A stretch of 64,000 nt of DNA from Bipolaris cookei. Its lineage: Eukaryota > Ascomycota > Dothideomycetes > Pleosporales > Pleosporaceae. The stretch is from assembly GCA_002286855.1 (NCBI GenBank), contig NRSV01000041.1:62001-126000 (forward strand), given 5' to 3'. Of the stretch, positions 23,258 to 36,227 are shown piece after piece (positions within the stretch are counted from its first letter, which is position 1; each line of letters starts with the position of its first letter). The notes under the pieces are model-generated. The model was not told the DNA's origin, did no database searches, and was given only the letters and a program-made list of their open reading frames with translations. A program made the translations under genes and the position numbers.

Positions 23258-23618
23258 AAGAGAGTGTCAACGTATGTCATATATGTACATTGTACCCTGA
23301 TTGTGCATTGTAGATAATGCAAGTTGTAAAATTAGGCAAAGAAGCATCAGAAATTCAATAGTGTAATCTTCAAAATAGTAATAGATTATTGGCTCCTAAA
23401 AGAGTGAAGACTAATAGAGAGACGGTGACTGCACGTGACTACGGCCGGATCAACTATGATGCGTGTAACCTGGGAAGCTCCATCGCAATTTCCTAGTCGG
23501 AGCTTCCCCGCGAGTCTACCTTAGTAACCAGCAGCAACGCGACGGGTTGCCTTTAATTCTACTGTTGAACGACTCACAATACTACCTCTTTTGTCGCGTA
23601 AATTCGAAATTAGCAAAT
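23258..23618. other. Tandem intergenic region, promoter of Sm D1
   Basis: 361 bp containing the 3' UTR of the flavin-reductase gene and the promoter of SMD1. No gene is seen. Confidence 0.5.
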
Positions 23619-24229
23619 ATGAAGCTTGTCAGGTACGATGGTCTCAGACAGAATGCTACAATTGCGGCTAACGCTTTCGCACAGGTTTCTTATGAAATGC
23701 CAGAATGAGACGGTCACGGTTGAGCTCAAGAATGGTAAGTAGACGCTCTCAATCTCACGGTCCATCTTTGTCGACTCGCCTACAAACAACTGGTGTTTTG
23801 CTTTCAAGCGCGTTATATCACGAGTTGCGCAGGCAGGCAATCTCCTACCCCAAACACGTCATACTCCTACCAGAAAGACACGGTCTTAACAGATACACAG
23901 GCACCATTGTAAATGGAACCATTACCTCCGTCTCACCGCTCATGAACGTCGCGCTCCGAGCAGTCAAGTACACGCCCAAGTCTCGTGATACCGTAGCCCT
24001 CGATACAATGACTGTCCGTGGCTCAACGATTCGCTACATCATACTTCCCGACTCATTACCGCTTGACACACTTCTCATTGACGATGCGCCGAAGCCCAAG
24101 AACAGAGCAAGGAAAGAGGTTGCTGGTGGTGACCGCGGCGGAAGGGGCGGTGGCCGCGGAGGTGGCCGAGGACGTGGAGGCGGTCGCGGAAGGGGCGGCG
24201 GTGGAAGGGGACGTGGACGAGGCTTCTAG
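23619..24229 (+). CDS. SMD1: Small nuclear ribonucleoprotein Sm D1
   Basis: Three exons: 23619-23632 (14 nt), 23685-23734 and 23901-24229, giving 130 residues. Sm D1 is one of the seven Sm proteins forming the ring on U1, U2, U4 and U5 snRNAs in the spliceosome. The Sm1 motif (MKCQNETVTVELKNGTIVNG with MNVALRAVKYTP) and Sm2 motif (TMTVRGSTIRYIILPDSLP) are intact. The tail is a run of Arg-Gly repeats, the usual target of symmetric arginine methylation. The second intron (166 bp) is the longest in the window. The gene converges on the dioxygenase gene. Confidence 0.96.
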
Positions 24230-24609
24230 GGTTGAGGAAGGATATCAGGATGCAAGAGGCGCGATGACGCAAGAGTGTTGGGGCAAAGATTGCAACACGA
24301 TCAAAATCAACGCAAGCGGAACCTGGGATACCCAGAATATGAGCGAGTGGCCCACACAGGATGCCGGAATGAAGCGCGACAAGATGGCTATTGGATCGGC
24401 GATGATTGTACAGATGGTATAGCATGCATGGCGTTTGGCAGTTCAGGATTGGTGCAGAAGCCGCACCTCGAAAGAAGAATGATACCACTTTGAAACGCAG
24501 AATCTGGCACTTGCAACCGGGATCTAGGGGCTTTTGATTTTGTATGCTCACAAATTACAGGCTAGCTACGAATCCAGAGGATATTTCTACCATCGAACTT
24601 ATTTACATC

Positions 24610-25946
24610 TTATTCTGCATCTTCAGGTGCCACTGGTGGTGTATCGTCGACCTGAATACCGCCCCTCTTCTTCTCCTTGCTATCATGGTACGGTAGTTTC
24701 CAGCCACCCTCATCTTCTGGAGTGCTTAACCACAACCTCATCAGGTGTCTCCGCGGTGCCGGTGGTGCGTAATCCTTGTACGCTGTTCTGGCGTGGAAGA
24801 TGTGGTTGTTGGATAGGAAGTGGATGTCACCCACGTCAAGAATCATGTGCAGAGCAAACTTCTGGCACGTTTCCTCTAGGATGGTAATGGCACGTTCCTG
24901 GGCGGGAGAAAGAGGAGGAACAAGACCCTTTTCTGAGAAGCGGCTTAGGGAGCGAACAAAGTACGGGTCCCATCTATTTTCTATGTCAGCTTCTGTTTTG
25001 GTTCGGCGGGAGGAGATGAGCAGGACTTACTTGCTGTACACTCTTGGGTTGTCGCCCGTCTCGAGGTAAAAGACTGCAGTTTGGATCCACTCCTTCTGTC
25101 CTTTGCTCGTCTCGCCCTTGCGGTCAAAATACCAAATTGGCTGTGTAAGCAATTCCGCGACATCGGGATGGTTCTCCTGGAGATGATTCCAGACCGTGTG
25201 GCTGCTGACCTGTTCGGAATGTTGTTAGTCTTTGAAAACCCCAAACCTCCTCAAATTACGAAAGGGAAACGAAAAAAAACAAAACTTACAAGATCGCTCT
25301 CACCCCCCTCCAACGCCTTAGCCACACACAACAACCCCACCAAATCTGCATCATCGGCATGGAAAAACTGCCTCGCATTCGTCCGATAAATCCTCACCTT
25401 ATCAATCGCCGTCGCATCCTCGCCCAAATCCTTCACATGCCCCAACACATGGCCCCGACTATTCTGACTCACAAAGTATCCCAGATACGTGCCTAGCCCC
25501 ATATACGCAACCGCCGACTTCTTATTCCCCCACTCCTGCACCGGCAGTCCCTTGAAAAGAATAAACCCCTTCCCATCAATAAGCTCCTTCCGCAGCGGCG
25601 CCAGGAATCGCGAGAACTCCGGTAAGGGGAACTTCTCAGACGTAATGCCTGTTAGCGGTGTGCCGCTCGCAAGAAACGCATCTGCCGCCGCACTGATTTC
25701 CGCGACTTCGGACGCGGAGAAGATGTGGGTCCAGCGTTCGGGGTTGGAGGCGTAGTCGGAGGCGGTCCAGGCGGTGGGGCCCGTGATGGTTTTCGGGAAG
25801 GAGGAGTAGGGTTTTAGGAGGGAGTAGATGGGTTCGTGTTGGCCCGAGGTGAGGAAGCCGTCCGGGAAGAGGGCTTTGGAGAGTTTGGGGGTGGAGGAGA
25901 GGGTGTGAGGTGCGGAGGGCGTTGGGGATGTTAGAGCTGGTGCCAT
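24610..25946 (-). CDS. TauD/TfdA-type Fe(II)/2-oxoglutarate dioxygenase
   Basis: Three exons (25946-25290, 25209-25031, 24973-24610) encode 399 residues. The iron ligands appear intact: HxD in FFHADDADLVG and the distal His in DIHFLSNNHIFHARTAYKDY, followed by Arg residues (PAPRRHLMRLWLS) that would bind 2-oxoglutarate. Other family blocks are GFILFKGLPV, GTYLGYFVSQNSRGHVLGHV and TVWNHLQENHPDVAELL. Fungal members act on taurine or other small acids; the substrate cannot be read from the sequence. No targeting peptide or peroxisomal tail is seen. Introns are 80 and 57 bp. It stands alone, without sulfonate-uptake genes nearby. Confidence 0.9.
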
Positions 25947-26918
25947 GGTGGGTGTGGCTCTTGGTTTGGGTTTTTGCTGGTTGATTTGCAGGTGTAGGAT
26001 GGGATTGGGTTGGGAAATGGGATTGATAAGCTGGAGACTTTTTCAATTCCAATTGACCTCTTCTCTACTTCAACGCAAGAAACAGGTGCTGCGTTTTATA
26101 CAGACAAATCCAGTAACTCGAGACACAAATGAACGGGCGCAGAGTAGATGTTTATGTATCCTATTTATACCCTGCACACAACCATCATACCATCTGACCC
26201 TTTCAAAGCACTCTACTACTGACATATTTCCTCCCCCTCCCCCCCACCCTCACTTGCTTGCTCCGTCCTTTCGGATTCCTCGATTGGGACACCCCATTCG
26301 CAGCCGTTTGCGTGTGGTGCAATGCGACCGAGCATGTCCCGTTGGCAACAAATTAGGCAAAATGGCGTGCTCGCACGTATCCAGGGGCATAGTTGACGCA
26401 AGATACGCAAACCCACCCCCGCTTCCAACGACAACCACCCTTGTCGTGCTTGCTATGACCTCACTCCGCAACAAAAAAACTCCACATCATAACGGCGGTG
26501 CATGAACATGGCTATTATATTTTCTACTAGATTGTTTTGAGGTCGTAGCATCGCAATTGTGTGAGGGAATCGAGGACAATCATTCGTCGTGTACAAAAAA
26601 GGTTGATAGATAGACGTCGAGATAAACAAGTACATGCAGCGTAGGAACTGCGGAGTTAAACAACCCCACCCCCCTCCCCCACTCAGTCGCTCCAGTCGCC
26701 CTCAAAAACGTTGCTTACCCCAATGACGCCGATAACACCAAAACATGATCGGGAGATAACGGGGAAAAAACGTCCAAGCATAACACGCCAACGCTCGCAA
26801 AATACATAGCAGTTGCCGTCTGACGCCACCCCATGCCCGCGCAAAAGCTAAAAACTTACAAGGACATGGGAAACCAATTCGCCTTTGATGCATCCCGACG
26901 TAACCAGGCTGACAGCGC
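25947..26918. other. Intergenic between the dioxygenase promoter and the POL2 3' end
   Basis: Nearly 1 kb. The left part is upstream of the dioxygenase gene; the right part should be the POL2 3' UTR. A reading frame at 26702-27370 (minus) overlaps the POL2 3' end in another frame and is not a gene. Confidence 0.55.
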
Positions 26919-29900
26919 CTAGAAACTCGATAAGCACTCCTCCACAACCGCCTCCAACATGCCCAGAGTATAGAACCGAGCAACATTGCCATAAACACCC
27001 ATTTTTTTCTTAATATCAGCCTTGTTCTTGGTAGGTACCCATTCTCCCGCACAGGCACAATGTTCCATAAACTCGTTGCTGCGTAGTCTCTTGCACTTTG
27101 CGCACTTGAGGTCCTGTGTGCACCATTCGAGAACCATTTTTTGTACCTCGCCGACGAGTTGCTCTTCGATACAGCGCTTGTCGTATGGAGAGTCGCAGTT
27201 GTCGCATTTCCATTTGGGCATGACGGGAGCGGCGTCGCTGCCGGGAAGAATGACGGGGAGAAGTGAGGAGTCGCGACAGAGATCCAGATCGCGTGAGGAT
27301 GTGCAGTCATCGCAGATGACGCCTCGAACAACGAGTGCGGCGCTTGGGTTAGTAAACGTTGCTTCTGCACTGAATTCGCGTATGTCGAAGAGATTCAGCA
27401 GCTCTTTTCGCAACGCGCGTGCTTCGAGCGATATCGCACGGTCCAGACTCAAGACCTGCATGATGCTCTTGACGAGTTGGAGGACCGGATTCGTAAGCTT
27501 GAGGTGCGAGCCTGGAAGTTCTGGGAATACGTATTCGGATGCGAATAGAGGATCCAGCATCTCCGCGTGCTGCTTCTTCGCAAAGGCATTCATCTGCTTG
27601 GACAGCGGCTTTGTGAATGTCTTCGGTAGTATCTGTGTCTGCTCATTGGGGTCCACAGTCAGAGGTCGAAGAGGAATCTGAGTTAGCCGTGGTGTCGAGC
27701 CATCTTCAGTGATAACTGGGCGTTTACGTGAGTGCATGAGCTCAATGAACTCAATCACCCAGTCATTGAAGATCGGCTGGAATTTTTGTGGCAAGAATTG
27801 CGCGAGCTGCCAGCACATGATGTTCTCCACAGGTTGGACCTCGTCTTCGGTCACTTTGTCGCAGCCCTTGCCTCCGTAATTGAACTCGTCATACCAAACG
27901 AGATAATCCCAAAACTCTTTGATCTCAAGATCCATAAACTGGAACAATGGCTTCGCCTTGATAGTCTTGATGATATACTGACTATAGGCGTATGCATTGC
28001 CAATTTCAGCTTTGGTTGTCTGGAGCAAAAGGCGATTTGGACTGGCAAAGACAATGTGTGAACCCACTCGCTTGAAGTCAGTCATGAGTTGCTGTAGTGT
28101 CTTCTTCGACATCATTTGAACGTAGTAGTACAGAGAGCGATCGTAAAGGAACGACCCAGGGCTGCTGACCCAGCGGACAAGATGCTGTACCATGACGTCG
28201 GCCATACTAAAGCCGTGGCCAGCCTGGACAGCTTCAACCCACCAAGACTTCACCATTTCACGAAGAACTGTAATACCTGCACTCGCAAAGGCATTGTCCG
28301 AGTAGATGACATTGGACCCATCATTAGCCGAGTCGTACGATGGTGCAGCAGGGTTGAAGGAAACGGAATCTGCGCCCTCAAGCTCGTTGATGAGAGATGA
28401 GGATAGGATGGTGTTGATAGCCAGGTTGCGTAGATTGATATCGATACACACAGATGAGTAGGTACCTGGGTTGTTGATTGATGGCATTTCTACCGTCTCG
28501 AGAGGTCCGAGAACATCATCCTTCTCGTATCCAGCGTGATCCGGCTTCGCTTGGCCAGACCACCATAAGATCACGCGGTCTTTTTGCAGCCTTCTGGCAT
28601 ATGCGACATCAATCAGAAAGCGTGGGTCGTTACTCTCGAGATTGCAGAGCGGAATGTCTCCATAGCGAGCAAGCTCCAGTAGGTGAGCGACCCAAGACCC
28701 AAGATCAAGATAATGCCCTACCAATCGCTTTGCAATAAAGGATTGCCAGCCTAGTGGTGGTAATTGCTTGTCAGACTCGTCGGGGTTGAGCAACAAAATA
28801 GGCAGGTCTTTCAGAGTAGGGACATCGTGTGAGAGAAGGGCTTGGTTCGGAGATTGCATAACAGCAATGATTGGCCCAGTCTCGTCTGCTTTCATCCTTT
28901 TGATGACATCGCCTATCTCGAGCAGAGCTTTGCGTTTTGTGGTCACTGTTGTCGTCTTGAAGTGAAGGTCATCCTGGTACTTGATCATATTTTGCCATGG
29001 CTCACCGTCGTTGTCTCCCATTCGTCGTTGTAGCGCATCGCGATAGATACGATCGACATTCGGCATACCTTGCGAGTCTTTGGACTTATTCTGGATGATT
29101 ATATGGGCATCGCTCTTCGACGTTGAGAAAACAGCATAGATATTACAGTCTCCGCTGCTGACATGGTACAGATACACATAGTTGAAGGGTGCTTCGGCGA
29201 GATATGGTTCCTTGGTTGGCACTTTTCGCAGTGCGGAGAGGTCGAATCCATGCTCAAGACCTTTTCCGAGAACACCTTTCTGGGACTCGTCGAATGTGCA
29301 AACGCTTCCCAGATCAAGAATGGCTCGAATGTTCAACGGAACTTGCTTCTCGTAGACACCCTCGACACTAGAGTGATTGAATAGAGCCGAGATGCTGTCA
29401 GCTTCATGGACATAGGTCTCTTCTGACATCTGAAGTTTGAACAGATGAATCGAAGGATGCCCATTCGGCAAAGTATAGTTGACCACCTTTTCTACTGAAC
29501 ATCCACTGATCGATATATCTGGAAGCTCTTCACTCCTCAGATTGAGGTATAGTTGTCGCGGTACGATAATTTTGAGAGCGTGGATCTTCTTGTCGATGAG
29601 AACAAAGGCTCTGACTTCTCCCGGTGTTTCTGTTGGCCGAAGTTGTACGAGTTGCCACGTGCTGATGTAGAGGGATTGCGCCTGGTTTCTGAAGAAGCTA
29701 CCAATGGCGTCGGATGCGTCAACTGCTTTCTCTCCAAACAATTGGCGTCGGCGTTTCCGTGCCTCGCGTTGAATCTTCCATTTCTGTTTCTGGTACACCA
29801 ACCAGCCAGAATAGTCTTCATCGATACTCGGCATGACTTTAGGTAAAGCAGCATAAGGATCGACGATCGGTACTGCAGGCTCAGGTTCTTTGCGCTTTGC

Positions 29901-32900
29901 GACCATCTTAGTAACAATTCCCTTTTTCATCTGCGATTGGTTCTGCGTCAACTTGGCGGAGCCAAAATCTTCTAAATCGCCAGTGACCTTGTTGTTCGCG
30001 ACATTAGCGTCACCGTTGGTTAGGACCTTCTTGCTGAACATGTCCGTCATCTTCGTCTGTTGCATCTTGTCCTCCTTCTGACGAATCCTACGGTCAAGCC
30101 AATCGGGATGTGGCACCCTAGGAACGGGATTCCGAACTTTCTGGTATGCTGCAGGGATGGTGATGAGTTTCTGGATGACAGAAGCTAGACGCTCGCGGTA
30201 GTAATCCCAGTCTAGAACTGACCGAATATCCATCTCTCCTGGATCGTCTCGCAACCACTTCCTCAAAAAGTATCGCTTTACTGATTCCTCGGCCGAAAAG
30301 ATAGACAAGGGAATGGCACGTTCGGTAACAGGCGCATTTCTTGGTGTCTTGGAAATGATGTATTTGCAGTTCAGTCCCTTGTCTTTCACCATTTGCTCGC
30401 CGAGGAACTCGGCCAGGCGCTTGGCAGTTGTGATGGCGGTTGACTTTTGCGCTCCGTACTCCTCCAGTGTCTTTGTCATACTTTTGTTCTCGACAATAAG
30501 ATCAATCAGCTCCTCGTCAGCCAAAGTTGCTCCGCGTGTATCCAAAATATCAAGCCACCTGTTCGCTACTTTGGCAACAGCACCGTATGTCTCTTCAAGA
30601 GTGGTGCCTTCCAAGAAAAACTTGAAAATCTGAGCTTGGAAGTTCTTGATAAGCTTCAGCTCACCACGACGTTTCACTTCAAATCCTTTCAACTCTGCTA
30701 AACTACCATCATGGTTGAACACAGCATAACGCTTCTTCAAGTTCTTGTCCTCTTCTTTCGAGGTCGGCAAGATCATAGCCTTGTAAGGGCCGTCAACCTC
30801 GAAGAAGATGGAGTTGTCGCTGTGCTTCTCATATCGGAAATTCACAGGGTCTACTAACGTCTCGTACTGGTGGTTGGTGTACTGCGCATGTACTAGATGG
30901 TTCAACATGGTACACGGATAAGAGATGGTTAACTTCTTGCCGTTGCTGAGCTTGAAAGAGAAGTTTTCTGGGAAAGTCGCTGGTAGGATAGCCCAAATAC
31001 CATCGGTATCTAATTCCAGGGGCCGACCGATGCGCTCGACAAGGGAACGCGCCAACTGAATGATGCGAGCACCTGTCAAACAGGTAACGCCAGCCATCTC
31101 CAGAGAGTACCAGCGTGATCCCTTTCGCATGACATATCCATAGAAGGAGTTCAGAATAACTTTGTGAGCCAACTGCATGGAATCGAACAAGACAATCATC
31201 TTCTTCGCGTCTTCAATCTCAGCTGCCGGGGCACCCGCCGCCTTCAACGCTTCTGTCTTGCCTTTCCAAACCTTTTGCTTGCCCTTGAAGTCATATCGTC
31301 GGTCACGGAAACCGCTAACAGTATCAACATAGAACGGATTTTCACGCTGACAAATGATGGCCTCACGCTCAATTGTCGTCGCATCGTGAACCTTGTGGTA
31401 GATCTTCTTAGAGTAGTCTGTCAAGCGTTTTCTGACTAGAGCAGCCTGCTCGTCTTCTGGAAGCTCTTGAAACGACCGCTTTGGCGAGTTGGGAAACCTT
31501 CCAGGGAATTTTTCGTTCTCCAGTGCGTTGCGAACCATGTTGTACTCATCGCGTTTGGCTGGGAGATATTCGCCTCTCCAGGCCCATGGCATCCGACGAT
31601 CGCATGTCTTTCCAGGACGATTAAAGTCGCAAGCCGCGCAATTGGATTCGTTGATCATAGAATCGGGTTGTAACCTGTTAGTTGTCATGATGTTCGGATA
31701 CATAGATGCAACATCCAAGTGGTAGATAAGAGGTCGCTCACTACGATTTGGTGTGTTCTTGAGCTGCATCAGCTTGTCGACAATCTCAGCCCTGACCTCA
31801 TCGTAATTAGTAACATCCTCCATCTTTTTCTTCTCTTCCACCTCAATACTGAACTTGAGCGCAGCATCAAGATCACCGACTAATTCATCGATAGCAGTAG
31901 GATCGACTGCAAAGTTGTATGCGATGTCGCTTCGAAACACGCCAGCTTCTAGAGCTTCGACATGACCTCCAACGTAAGTCTCCGACTCAAGTAGATGGCC
32001 ATTCCAGAAGGCTTCTTTTGGCGCTTGATGTTTATTTGGTAATACAATGCCCTTCTGGTACGCTTGCACCATCAACAGCATCTCGCAGAGAGTACCCGTA
32101 CCCTTACGTAGCGCATCGTCCGGTCCAAGGGGCAAGATTTTGCACAACGCGAAAATGAAGGGGTGAACATACTTCATGTACAAGTAGTAGGTTGCGACAG
32201 CATCGGAAACGGAATATTCAGCAAGAGTTTGAGGTCGCTCGGCTGCGTAAGGCGTCATGAGTTCGGGGTCGAGCTCGTCTGGATCGTATCCCAGTTTGGC
32301 CATTGTGACGGCTTTCAAACCACGACTACCTTGTGGAAGATAACTGTCTCGACTGACCCAAGCAAAGGCGTCCATATGTGCGCAGTAGTCCGACTGGTAA
32401 ATGTCCTCGCTATTCTTCCTGAACCCGATTTCTTGGTACATGTCGATACCTTGAACGCTGGCCCTTGCCTCCACAAAAGGCCAATCGAAGAAGTCTCCGT
32501 TGTATGTGACCATGACTGTAGGTTTGGCTACTTTGATGTGTTCGAAGAATCGTTCCAGTAGGGCCTTTTCATCTGGTTCGTTAAAAATCATGAACGGTCC
32601 GTGGTATTCCGGTTTTGGCGTATATTCGAAATCCTGGATGTCTTCTGAGACGATCTCGCGGTTCGTAATCAAAAATCCCTGGCCGTCAATCATATACGAT
32701 ACCATCATGATCTGGTCAATGGCTGCGTCGGGAAACTTCAATGGGAGCTTCGTCGTTTCGATATCATAGGCCATTACCACAGGATCCGCAGGTGTCAGGC
32801 GATCCTCTATACACGTCATACTCACTACGCCATGCTTGGCCCCGACTGTGTACCAGTTTCCAATTCGAATGTCCTTGTCGATGGCTACTCGTACGTGGTA

Positions 32901-33673
32901 GGGAACATCGTATTCCCGAATATCTACAATGAAATCGCTTGCATCAACGGTAGTCGTAAGTCGTTTCTCGTACTCGTAATCTTCATTATCGAAAAAATCA
33001 AAGTTGGCATTGCCACTGGGTAGTATTAGCGATGCGTCACATGAAGAGCGGGTCATACTTACTTGGCCACCTCGGCGTAGGTATCCATAGCGTTGATGTT
33101 CTTTTTGTTCTTCTCTACTATCGGAGCAACGCCTTTCCGCACAGCAAGAAGATCGTTGACATTCGCGAAGGTAAGCATTAGAAATTTTCTTCGGTACCCA
33201 GTAAGATGGTTTGGCATGCTCAAGTCTTCTTTTTCTATGATCTTCACCATCTTGACCAGGCCCTCGTATGCCCTTTTACAATATTCCTCTACATCCTGCT
33301 CCCTCCCCTTCTTGACCGCCAGCAGAAAGTATGGGTCATATTCGAGGGTCGCTTTGAATGTGTCTCCTTCCTCGCCAATGAAGTAGAAGTCAACACCAGC
33401 TCTGCCACCTGGAATATCTTCATCTTCAACTGTTGTTGAGTGCATGTTGACGAGCCATCCCACTCTCTTCTTCCCCGAATCGAAACGTGCGAAGCCCATA
33501 GTCTCATCGATGCGGTGCGCCAGGCGTGTAGATTCCAGCTTTTCGTTATGTGAAGTGGCCTCTCCGCTTCGTAATGTCGAGGCGTCAACCGTCTTGGGCT
33601 TGCGTGGGCCGTAGGATGCGTTTCCATTCTTGCCTACCCGGCGAAAGGGCTGGCCTGCGCGTCGGGGCGCCAT
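26919..33673 (-). CDS. POL2: DNA polymerase epsilon catalytic subunit A
   Basis: Two exons (33673-33063 and 33015-26919; 47 bp intron) encode 2235 residues, close to yeast Pol2 (2222). It is the leading-strand replicative polymerase. The 3'-5' exonuclease carries the DIE motif near residue 286 (YDIETTKLPLKFPD), polymerase motif A is DVASMYPNIMTTN near 641, and motif C is LDTDGIWAILP near 874, so both active sites look intact. The C-terminal half is the inactivated second polymerase/exonuclease fold that serves as CMG scaffold. Two zinc-type cysteine clusters close the protein: CDDC with CDNC near 2105-2135, and CAKCKRL with CACAGEW near 2177-2192. The single 6.1 kb exon is uninterrupted. It is divergent from COX20. 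Confidence 0.97.
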
Positions 33674-34132
33674 ACTGTGCGATGGGAGTGCAAGGTAAAA
33701 GAGTATTAAATGCTAATTATGAGAACTACGCAAAACAGGGAATCATAGGTATGGCGGAAAGACAGAAGAGACGGAGAATCGGCAATTGGTAGGGAGCGTG
33801 TGGTGCGCAGGGACTGGGAGTGTTGAAGGGTGGATATGGATCTGCAAATGTCAAGCGCGACGCGTTGGAGCGTGTTGCGCGCTATGCCTTTCCCAGCAAA
33901 TTGATTTTCAGCCACAAAATGTGGCAGTGCACATATCGTGGAATCATGGATGTTGGATATTTTCGGCCCTATTCCGCACCACCAGAAAGTGAGCAACCAA
34001 CATCTTCCTCCCGTACCGAATGCGCCTATAGCAACTGCAAACTCTGCGCCGTATCTCGATTTGAAATATCCACCTATCAGCACCCAATTTCACTCGCCCA
34101 CATCGCACCAATAGCCTGTTTCTCGCCCCACC
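33674..34132. promoter_or_regulatory. Divergent promoter POL2 / COX20
   Basis: 459 bp between starts. An ACGCGT hexamer at 33860-33865 matches the MluI cell-cycle box bound by MBF in yeasts, which would suit S-phase expression of POL2. CCAAT pentamers at 34084-34088 and 34108-34112 lie near the COX20 start. All are short words that can occur by chance. Confidence 0.4.
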
Positions 34133-34744
34133 ATGTCTGAAGATTCGAGGTCGACGGTTGACCTAAATGCGCTTCCACCAAAGCCCCGCGCGCCTGCAAA
34201 TGTTATGCCCGGCGGTACAGCGCATACAGCAGGCGGTGAAAAGACATCAGATGCCGGTCCTACATACATCGACGCAGTACGAAGTCTAGGGCCAGAATAT
34301 TACTTCAACTTTCACAAGCGGCCGTGTGTACGAGACAGTCAGTTGCAAGGGCTGACAGCTGGCTTTGCAGGAGGAAGCTTAGCAGCTATAATAGGCAGTA
34401 TGTCAAGACTGCTCAGGCTGGCACTCAGTGAAGGCTAGGTGGGACACAATGCTAACGTCGGAACAGAACCCGTCATCACAGCTTCGAACTGGGCCGTGGC
34501 AACTTGGTGTGGTGTTTCTGTCGTTTCCTACCAAGTATGCCAATACTACCGTTCCAAAGAGAAGGCCGGAATAAAACAAGCACAAGAACTCATGGAAAAG
34601 AAGCGCGCAAGTATCGAGGCCAAAAAGGAGGCCAGGCGGAGGGCGCGAGAGGAACAAGACCGGTTGGAGAGGGAGCAAAGGGTAGAAGAAGAAAAGAGAA
34701 GAAGCTGGGGATATTGGTACCAGAAGAATATCAAGTTCTGGTAG
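34133..34744 (+). CDS. COX20: Cytochrome c oxidase assembly protein COX20
   Basis: Two exons (34133-34397 and 34467-34744; 69 bp intron) encode 180 residues. Cox20 is an inner-membrane chaperone for newly made Cox2. The conserved start of the domain is AVRSLGPEYYFNFHKRPCVR near residue 50; two membrane helices follow (LQGLTAGFAGGSLAAIIG and NWAVATWCGVSVVSYQVC) with the loop PVITASN between them. A long basic coiled coil (MEKKRASIEAKKEARRRARE) and an aromatic end (SWGYWYQKNIKFW) complete it. The intron falls inside the first helix end. Length and topology suit fungal COX20. Confidence 0.9.
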
Positions 34745-35406
34745 CATATAGCGGGATATAGGATATGAAGAGTGGCTGACGCTGGGCATAGCATATGTAT
34801 AAGAATGTGTACAATACGAAATATAACACGAGAAAAATGACTCGTGTAAATTATTTAGAAGATTCGATATATCCAACAATTTCCAAAGAACCATTCATCG
34901 ATAACCCATAAAAATTTCAAGACACAACCTATTGAACAAATGGCATCGGCCTCAATAGGAAGAGCATACATGAGTACTAGATGTTACCGCTCCCACGATC
35001 TCTTCAGGCCATCACTACAGAACTCCTGACCTGCAGCGTGGCATCACATTCTATATCATTAAAGTTCCCCCGCCGGCGGTCTCTTCCAACCCCGGTCGAA
35101 ATAAATTACACAACCAAAGCATCGAATGTCCACGAAAGAAAAGTAGGCGCAAAATGTAAGCCCAAGAAACCACCCTTGTAGCAATGAGCTGTGTAAGTAG
35201 GTAATGCGACACGGGGCCCGCATTCCAAATCGACGGCCCAGTGCAGAAGGATTATTGTACGACATGAGCCTCGCTGCGGAGCAAAGGCTCCAGAAGGTTG
35301 GCAGCAACGCAGATATTGTCATAGAAGTCGACTTCTCCGCCAATACATGAAGACACTACTGAGAACCCCTCTGCTAATCGTTTGATATCCGACAAAAGTT
35401 TGGTAC
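34745..35406. other. Convergent intergenic stretch
   Basis: This lies between the 3' ends of COX20 and MTQ2 and is AT-rich. No gene is seen. Confidence 0.6.
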
Positions 35407-36227
35407 TTAGTGCGCTTCGCGCCATATCCTCACAATCACCAACTTCTCCCAGCCTGCTTTCTTGCCACTCGATCCTACAGTCTCTGCCATCCACCCTGCG
35501 CCCCATTCCCTTATCCGCTGCTTGGCTAATTCGGGCTTGTTTTGTGCACACAGCAATAGGTAGGCAACTCCTCTGTCTGCACTCAGTATATCCGGAATCT
35601 GCTCAAGCATCCTGTTCGTTACCACCATACCATCTTCACCTCCGGCGTAAGATAGCTCCAAGAGGTACGAGTCTTGCTCAAATGAGGTAGCTTTCTTCCC
35701 CTCTGGGATCACATTGTACTTCTCGTGACTCGACAGATCAGGCAGTTCAGCTGGTACATATGGCGGGTTAAAGATGAAAACATCGACAGAACCTGGACGA
35801 ATTGCATTCGTCAAATCGCCATTCACAATATCCATGAAAACTGAGCGTTCCTTTTCTCTTTCTTGAATTGCATTTTGAACAGTGTGAGCAGCAGCGTTGC
35901 AAGCGAAGCTGTTGATATCAACTCCAAGCGTCAGTGCGTCATGCCGACCAAAAATAGTTTGCGCATTCGCAGCAACAAATGCTAGTACAACTCCTGATCC
36001 TACGCCCACTTCGAGCACAGACTTAGCGACAGGGTAATGCTGAGTATTGTTGGTATGACAATACCTTCGAGCACAAGCGGCGGGGTTGAAGACGCATCAC
36101 CAAATCGATCCTTTAGATATGTGGTTTCTGATGCGGATGAAATTGTGTCGAGCAGCAAGTACGAGTCTTCAGCCGGTTCGTAGACGCGATCGAAACAAAC
36201 GTGCGATGTTGAGGGCGTGGGCAGCAT
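35407..36227 (-). CDS. MTQ2: Release-factor glutamine methyltransferase catalytic subunit (Mtq2/HemK family)
   Basis: Two exons (36227-36065 and 36008-35407; 56 bp intron) encode 254 residues, typical for the family. The S-adenosylmethionine site is LEVGVGSGVVLAF, the acidic loop LGVDIN, and the catalytic motif NPPYVP, which binds the substrate glutamine. In yeast the Mtq2-Trm112 complex methylates the GGQ glutamine of translation release factor eRF1. VYEPAEDSYLLLD at the N-terminus is characteristic. The ATG at 36227 (MLPTPSTSH) is preferred over an in-frame start 15 codons upstream because the family begins there. It is divergent from the SDH assembly factor with 173 bp between starts. Confidence 0.93.

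Noticed and set aside
23905..24229. Independent Gly/Arg-rich gene at the end of SMD1
   Set aside because: The RG repeats are in the same frame and exon as the Sm2 motif and are the normal Sm D1 tail.
26702..27370. 222-codon minus-strand frame over the POL2 3' end
   Set aside because: It overlaps the POL2 zinc-cluster coding sequence in another frame and has no protein-like motif.
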